Assembly: GCA_964609675.1 (NCBI GenBank) | Contig: CAZSRX010000018.1 | Location: 1-64,000 of the forward strand | Source: CAZSRX01 sp964609675 [NCBI: uncultured Bacteroidota bacterium] | GTDB lineage: Bacteria; CLD3; SB21 | Reading direction: 5' to 3' | Length of the DNA stretch: 64,000 nucleotides | Translations under genes and position numbers: made by a program | The notes under the pieces: generated by a model | The model's input: only the letters and a program-made list of their open reading frames with translations | Told to the model about the DNA's origin: nothing | The model's database searches: none | Shown: piece by piece, positions 58,992 to 64,000 of the stretch | Position numbering within the stretch: the stretch's first letter is position 1 | How the letters are laid out: the number at the start of each line of letters is the position of its first letter

Positions 58992-61282
58992 CGAACAATT
59001 AAGTTGGCATATTTCACGATTAATTTTTTTTCGTCGCCGTTGAGGAATTGCACGGTGAGTTTTTGTTTATCGCCGCGTCCTTCGGTTTGGATGATGGTGC
59101 CGCTTCCGAATGAGGGATGTTCCACGCGCTGGCCAACCCGGAAGGCGGTTTTGATGGCGCGGGTATCATCGCCGTCATAAACGTTTGATTTTTCCCTAAT
59201 CGTTTTTTTAATAGGCCGGTCGGTATAGGGGAACTGTGTTTTCGCCCGGGCCTGCTTACGGCGATAGTCATTGAAAAACGATTGCTGTTCATTCGAAACG
59301 CTTTGTTGCCATTCAATCAGGTCTTCGGGTATTTCATTGATAAAACGGGAAGGCGTGGCGTTGTATAACGTATTATAGCGCATCCGTTTTCTAGCAAAAT
59401 ATAAACGCAAGCGTTTCTGAGCCCGGGTGGCGCCGACATAAAACAGCCTGCGTTCTTCTTCCAGTTCTTTTATATCCTCGGTGGCGTTTTCCAAAGGGAA
59501 TAAACCCTCTTCCAGGCCGACCATACTGACCACCGGAAATTCCAGTCCTTTGGAGCTGTGGACGGTCATCAGGGTTACCGTATTTTTTTTATCGTTCCAC
59601 TCGTCGATATCCGTAACCAGAGACACTTCCTTCAAAAACGCGCTGAGAATGTCTTCCTGAGCGGCCTCAGCATCAAACCGTAAGGTGTAATCGTGGATGG
59701 CATTCAGAAATTCCATAATGTTTTCATACCGGTTCAGGGCGTCTATTGTATTTTCCTGCCGGTAAAGCTTGATGATGCCGGTTTCCTCCAGAAGGATGCG
59801 CACCCATTCGGTAAAAAGCATTTGATCCTTAAGCTCACGGTATTTAGCGATCATCAGGTTAAAATCACGCAGCAGTTGTACGGTACGGGGACTGAGATCG
59901 AGGCCATTCGTCAGCGGAATCCGGTCCAGTACCGCATACATCGGCTGGCGAAGGCGCTCGGCATAATTTTTAATTTTATCAAGGGTGGTTTTTCCGATAC
60001 CGCGGGTCGGAAAATTGATGATGCGTTCCAGGCTGACCTGGTCGGCGGGATTGTTAATCAATCGTAAATAGGCGAGGACATCCTTGATTTCTTTTCGTTC
60101 ATAAAATCTCAGTCCGCCCACGATGACATAAGGAATCACAGCCGTACGGAGTTGTTCCTCAATTAACCGTGATTGCGCATTGGTGCGATACAGAATGGCA
60201 AAATCCGAAAAGCTCCGTTTTTCTTCATGAATGGATTCGGTTATCGCTTCCACAACCGCCCGGGCTTCCTGTTTGTCCGAGTCGCAGTCAATCACGACGA
60301 CCGGTTCGCCTTTTTCCTTCTCCGTCCACAGGGTCTTATGCTTGCGGTATTTATTATTCCGTACCACCTGGCTGGCTACCTGAAGAATATTTTTTGTGGA
60401 GCGGTAATTCTGTTCCAATTTGAAAATACGTATGGATGAATAATCTCTTTCAAAATGCAGAATATTTGTTATATCCGCATTACGCCAGCCGTAAATGGAC
60501 TGGTCATCGTCGCCCACCACGCAGATATTCTGATGATCCTTTGCCAGCATCCGGATAAGGCGGTACTGGGCGTGATTGGTGTCCTGATATTCGTCGACAT
60601 GGATGTAGCGGAAGGCGTTCTGATAAAACCCAAGCACGTCGGGATGATTCTCAAAAAGCAGTATGGGCTTAACAATGAGATCGTCAAAATCAAACGCATT
60701 TGCGCTTTTCAGGCGTTTTTCATATTCCTCATAAATCACCGCTGCTTTGGCATCCACCGGGCTTTCGGCTTGTTGCTGGTATTGCGCGGGGGTGATCAGG
60801 CGGTTCTTTGCGGATGAGATTCTGGCGCGAATCTGATTCACCGGATACAGCTCAGTAGATATTTTCAGGTGTTCCATGGCAGTTTTGATTAAAGCGGCCG
60901 AGTCATCGGTATCGTAAATGGTATAATTTTTCTTATAACCTATTTTATCCGCTTCCAGTCTCAGTATGCGGCCGAAAATAGAATGGAACGTACCGATCCA
61001 AAGCCGCTTGACGCTGTGACCGATCAGATATTCAATGCGTTCGGCCATTTCACCCGCGGCTTTATTGGTGAATGTTACGGCAAGGATGTGAAACGGGCTG
61101 ACTTTCTTTTCTGCAATCAAATAGGCAATCCGTCGTGTCAGGACTTTTGTTTTGCCGCTTCCGGCACCGGCCAGGATGAGCACAGGACCTTCCGTGGCCG
61201 TGACGGCCTGCCGCTGAGATTCATTGAGGTCAGACAGTAAATCGTCTGTCGGTACCGTATTTGTTATATTGGCTATATCCAT
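58988..61282 (-). CDS. uvrD: ATP-dependent DNA helicase UvrD/PcrA
   Basis: A 764-residue superfamily 1A helicase for nucleotide excision and mismatch repair and for removing proteins from DNA. Motifs: LAGAGSGKTKVLTRR (I), ILAVTFTNKAAGEM, VDEYQDTN (II), VVGDDDQSIYGWR (III), LEQNYRST (IV), LMTVHSSKGLEF and YVGATRAQKRL (VI). The tail has the tudor-like VGQRVEHPSFGSGTIIQ typical of PcrA. First of a run of eight genes on the minus strand. Confidence 0.97.
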   Translation of the reverse strand: MDIANITNTVPTDDLLSDLNESQRQAVTATEGPVLILAGAGSGKTKVLTRRIAYLIAEKKVSPFHILAVTFTNKAAGEMAERIEYLIGHSVKRLWIGTFHSIFGRILRLEADKIGYKKNYTIYDTDDSAALIKTAMEHLKISTELYPVNQIRARISSAKNRLITPAQYQQQAESPVDAKAAVIYEEYEKRLKSANAFDFDDLIVKPILLFENHPDVLGFYQNAFRYIHVDEYQDTNHAQYRLIRMLAKDHQNICVVGDDDQSIYGWRNADITNILHFERDYSSIRIFKLEQNYRSTKNILQVASQVVRNNKYRKHKTLWTEKEKGEPVVVIDCDSDKQEARAVVEAITESIHEEKRSFSDFAILYRTNAQSRLIEEQLRTAVIPYVIVGGLRFYERKEIKDVLAYLRLINNPADQVSLERIINFPTRGIGKTTLDKIKNYAERLRQPMYAVLDRIPLTNGLDLSPRTVQLLRDFNLMIAKYRELKDQMLFTEWVRILLEETGIIKLYRQENTIDALNRYENIMEFLNAIHDYTLRFDAEAAQEDILSAFLKEVSLVTDIDEWNDKKNTVTLMTVHSSKGLEFPVVSMVGLEEGLFPLENATEDIKELEEERRLFYVGATRAQKRLRLYFARKRMRYNTLYNATPSRFINEIPEDLIEWQQSVSNEQQSFFNDYRRKQARAKTQFPYTDRPIKKTIREKSNVYDGDDTRAIKTAFRVGQRVEHPSFGSGTIIQTEGRGDKQKLTVQFLNGDEKKLIVKYANLIVR

Positions 61283-61306
61283 GTACTCGTTTCTAAAAAG
61301 CCGTGC

Positions 61307-61335
61307 AATGTATTAAAGACAAAAGATAAATGCAA
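61307..61335 (-). promoter_or_regulatory. Promoter of the uvrD run
   Basis: Minus strand TTGCAT (61330-61335), 17 bases, TACATT (61307-61312), ending 24 bases before ATG 61282. A second option is TTGACA (61376-61381) with TAGTAA. Confidence 0.5.
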
Positions 61336-61389
61336 GCCCGGAACAATTAATTTTACTATTACGGTCTAATAAATTTGTCAAATTATAAT

Positions 61390-61418
61390 TTGCAATATAG
61401 ATATAAAACTGTTAGAAT
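61390..61418 (+). promoter_or_regulatory. Promoter of the S46 peptidase
   Basis: TTGCAA (61390-61395), 17 bases, TAGAAT (61413-61418), 42 bases before ATG 61461, which has GGTGAAAG upstream. Confidence 0.6.
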
Positions 61419-61460
61419 ATGCCGAAGCAAATAATCGATAATAAACCCAGCAGGTGAAAG

Positions 61461-63539
61461 ATGAAAACCAATAAAAAACTCAACGCATTGATTTTGGCCT
61501 TAATTGTGATTTTATTTACAGCGCTTCCGGTAACAGCCGATGAAGGGATGTGGACATTTGACAATCTGCCGCTGAAACGTTTAAAGGAAAAATACGGCTT
61601 TGAACCGACCAATGAATGGCTCGAGCATATCCGATTGTCCAGTGTACGTTTTAACGATGGCGGTTCCGGATCTTTTGTTAGTCCCAATGGTCTGGTCATT
61701 ACCAACCATCATGTGGCATTTGGACAGGTGCAGAAAATGTCCACAAAGGAAAATAATTACGTACTGAATGGCTTTCTGGCTAAGACCCGCGATGAAGAAA
61801 TGAAATGTCCGGATCTGGAATTGAATGTTCTGATATCTATGGAAAACATTACCGACCGTATTCACGGTGTGGTTTCGCCCAAGATGAACGATCAGGAAAA
61901 ACTTCGCGCCCAGCTTGCCGAACAGGCCAGGATACAAAAAGAAAGTTACGAATCCACCGGTTTACGCTCGGACATAGTGGAATTGTATCAGGGCGGCGAA
62001 TACTGGCTGTACCGTTATAAAAAATACACCGACATACGGCTTGTTTTTGCGCCGGAACAGACGATCGCCTTTTACGGGGGTGACCCGGATAATTTTACCT
62101 ATCCGCGCTACGATCTGGATATGGCAATTTTTCGCGTGTACGAAGACAATAAACCGATAGAAAGTAAACATTATCTCAAATGGAACACCAAAGGCGCTTC
62201 CGAGGAGGAACTGGTTTTTGTCTCCGGCCATCCCGGCAGAACCGAACGCCTCCTTACCGTATCTCAACTGGAATATAAAAGAGATTATGATTATCCCACG
62301 ATTCTTCGCACCCTCAAGCGTCGTATAGCCGTTCTGAAAAAATACTCGGAAACCGGAAAAGAAGAAGCCCGCCAGGCCGCTGAAATGATTTTCGGCCTTG
62401 AAAACGGCCTGAAATCCATCAATGGCAGTTATGAAGGCCTGCTAAACAAAAATATCATGGAGAAGAAAATTAGCGAAGAAAAGGATTTCCGCAATCGGGT
62501 TCAGGCCGATAAAAACCTGAAGAAGTTATACGGTAAATCATGGGATCAGATAGAAAAGGCTTTGAAGAAACAAAAAGAGTACATGAAACCGTTATGGTAC
62601 CGTAACCTGCGCGCCTCGCGGCTTGCCGGACTGGCTGGCCAGATAATAAATTACGTTAATGAAATCCAGAAACCCGACGAAGCCCGCAATGACGGTTTTC
62701 ACGACGCGCAATTGGAATCGTTTAAACTCCGGCTTTTTTCTCCGGCGCCTATTTACAAAAACATGGAAGAAGCGGTGCTGGCGGATGCCCTGCAGGAGGC
62801 TTATGAACAACTGGGGCCGGAGGATCCTTTCATCAAAATCGTTCTCAACGGAAAAAGCGCCGGCGATGCTGCGAAAAATCTGATTCAGAACTCCAAATTG
62901 GACGATGTCAATTTCCGTAAATCGCTGGTGGATGGCGGTCTGGAAACCGTGATGATGTCGACCGATCCCATGATTCAGGTAAGTCTGCGAATTATACCGG
63001 TGAATCTTGAGCTTAAATCTAAGGTTATGAAAGACGTCTATTTGCCGCTGAATCAAGCTGAAGAAAACCTCGGCCGGGCATTATTTGGCGTGTATGGAAA
63101 GGAAAAGAATCCGGATGCAACGTTTACGCTCCGTCTATCCTACGGAACGGTTAAAGGGTATTCGATGAACGGCACTATCGCGCCTTACAAGACAACCTTT
63201 TATGGTCTTTATGACCGGGCCAATAGTTTCGACTTCCGTTATCCGTTTAACCTTCCCGAACGTTACCTGGGCGGAAAGGATAAAATGGTTCTCAGTACGC
63301 CGCTGAATTTTGTAAACACCTGTGATATCGTCGGCGGCAACTCCGGCTCACCGGTAATTAATAAAAACGGCGAATTTGTGGGCCTGGTATTTGACGGCAA
63401 CATTGAGAGTTTGATCGGTAATTTTATTTATGAAGAAGAAAAGAACCGATGTGTGTCGGTCCATCCGGCGGCCATGATTGAAGCCCTTCGGAAATTGTAT
63501 GACGCCGGCTATCTTGCCGATGAACTGGAAGGTCGCTGA
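61461..63539 (+). CDS. S46 family dipeptidyl-peptidase (DPP7/DPP11-like)
   Basis: A 692-residue periplasmic serine exopeptidase that removes N-terminal dipeptides. The signal peptide ends near VTA; the mature start DEGMWTFDNLPLK is typical of S46. Catalytic His is in LVITNHHVAFG (83-84), the Asp region is in DNFTYPRYDLDMAIFR, and the nucleophile is Ser628 in GGNSGSPVIN. The helical insert typical of S46 lies between. Type (DPP7 against DPP11) depends on one S1 residue which I did not assign. It fits with peptide feeding. Confidence 0.95.
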   Translation: MKTNKKLNALILALIVILFTALPVTADEGMWTFDNLPLKRLKEKYGFEPTNEWLEHIRLSSVRFNDGGSGSFVSPNGLVITNHHVAFGQVQKMSTKENNYVLNGFLAKTRDEEMKCPDLELNVLISMENITDRIHGVVSPKMNDQEKLRAQLAEQARIQKESYESTGLRSDIVELYQGGEYWLYRYKKYTDIRLVFAPEQTIAFYGGDPDNFTYPRYDLDMAIFRVYEDNKPIESKHYLKWNTKGASEEELVFVSGHPGRTERLLTVSQLEYKRDYDYPTILRTLKRRIAVLKKYSETGKEEARQAAEMIFGLENGLKSINGSYEGLLNKNIMEKKISEEKDFRNRVQADKNLKKLYGKSWDQIEKALKKQKEYMKPLWYRNLRASRLAGLAGQIINYVNEIQKPDEARNDGFHDAQLESFKLRLFSPAPIYKNMEEAVLADALQEAYEQLGPEDPFIKIVLNGKSAGDAAKNLIQNSKLDDVNFRKSLVDGGLETVMMSTDPMIQVSLRIIPVNLELKSKVMKDVYLPLNQAEENLGRALFGVYGKEKNPDATFTLRLSYGTVKGYSMNGTIAPYKTTFYGLYDRANSFDFRYPFNLPERYLGGKDKMVLSTPLNFVNTCDIVGGNSGSPVINKNGEFVGLVFDGNIESLIGNFIYEEEKNRCVSVHPAAMIEALRKLYDAGYLADELEGR

Positions 63540-63549
63540 AAGGCCATCG

Positions 63550-64000
63550 ATGGAAATATCACTCCTGCGCCACGGTATCGCCGCTGAAATCGGCGGAAAA
63601 ATCAAAACCGATGCGGAACGCCCTCTGACTGATGAAGGCATCAAAGATATGAAACTCGAAGCCCGCGGTATGGATAACCTCAAGATGGCTTTTACCGCTA
63701 TTCTTACCAGCCCGGTGCTCCGGGCCAGACAGACTGCCGAAATTGTGGCCGATGTGCTGAAATGCAAAGATATTCTTAAAGTCACAGACGCTCTGGCCAT
63801 ACCGCCCTCACGCACCGCATTGATGAGCGAACTGCGACAATTTCAAAAGGATGATCATATTCTGCTGGTCGGCCATGAACCGAATATGAGCGAACTCACG
63901 GCATTCTTTCTCGGTCACGAAAGATTGCGGTTTACTTATAAAAAGGGAAGCCTGTGCAAAATTGAACTGACGCGTATGACACCCACGCCGCGTGGTGAAC
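63550..64000 (+). CDS. SixA-like histidine phosphatase (partial at the window end)
   Basis: The frame opens with ATG 63550, 10 bases after the S46 stop, and runs 150 codons to the window end without a stop. It begins EISLLRHGIAAE with the RHG motif of the phosphohistidine phosphatase family, then LTDEGI, LTSPVLRARQTAEIV and LLVGHEPNMSEL with the second His. SixA removes phosphate from His phosphorelay proteins. The 3' end is outside the window. Confidence 0.9.
   Translation, partial: MEISLLRHGIAAEIGGKIKTDAERPLTDEGIKDMKLEARGMDNLKMAFTAILTSPVLRARQTAEIVADVLKCKDILKVTDALAIPPSRTALMSELRQFQKDDHILLVGHEPNMSELTAFFLGHERLRFTYKKGSLCKIELTRMTPTPRGE

Overview
The window looks like a chromosomal stretch from a free-living, Gram-negative heterotroph of the FCB superphylum, probably a lineage outside core Bacteroidota (Ignavibacteriota, Calditrichota or KSB1-like; the phylum call is an inference). 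Supporting signs are three proteins ending in type A sorting domains of the type IX secretion system (T9SS), a GWxTD-domain protein, an S46 peptidase, YfhO, a Gld-like ABC transporter, two-component-propeller proteins and a TonB receptor. Promoters that can be read resemble ordinary sigma-70 sites (TTGCNN or TTGACA, about 17 nt, TATAAT-like) rather than the Bacteroidota -33/-7 type. Coding density is very high: no gap exceeds 300 bases. There is no rRNA, CRISPR array, phage or classical insertion sequence.

Layout. 65-2820 (+): purA and gatB, then a tRNA-Ser carrying a small GIY-YIG nuclease cassette inserted at its 3' end and bounded by a copy of the tRNA end (2948-3328). 3335-7037 (-): M20 peptidase, EI24/CysZ-like membrane protein and histidine ammonia-lyase. 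7206-12781 (+): LPP20/DUF4384 secreted protein, a large periplasmic-propeller histidine kinase, and yqeY behind a perfect CRP-like palindrome and a terminator. 12773-13593 (-): HU and ruvX. 13820-19355 (+): YfhO, penicillin acylase, ispF. 19364-22617 (-): glgC, DUF6265-like, YqaA-like and a GT2 glycosyltransferase. 22784-26508 (+): Gld-like ABC ATPase, permease, GldG-like and DUF4340-like proteins.

26585-27154 (-): a lipoprotein glutathione peroxidase. 27287-30488 (+): a CPLC small protein, a His-rich lipoprotein and a TonB-dependent receptor, possibly a metal-uptake set. Then tRNA-Arg (-), pyrR (+) and a lone receiver protein (-). 31871-36814 (-): two T9SS cargo proteins, one with VPS10/BNR-type repeats and one an endonuclease I. 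36994-44667 (+): GWxTD protein, a membrane-associated unknown, ribH, a propeller protein and recN. 44705-49534 (-): an unknown secreted protein and a 1006-aa T9SS cargo. 49660-51048 (+): an MBL/beta-CASP ribonuclease. 51071-61282 (-): a tightly packed run uvrD, TPR giant, suhB, yajC, cytochrome c, STAS, CNB-histidine kinase, GT2. 61461 to the end (+): S46 peptidase and a sixA-like gene that runs off the window.

Together the genes suggest a peptide- and amino-acid-using, respiring bacterium with T9SS-dependent secretion and extensive envelope sensing. The most unusual item is the tRNA-Ser/GIY-YIG cassette: a roughly 340-bp unit with its own terminator, one ORF whose stop codon lies in the repeat, and a rebuilt T-arm hairpin in the second tRNA-end copy.
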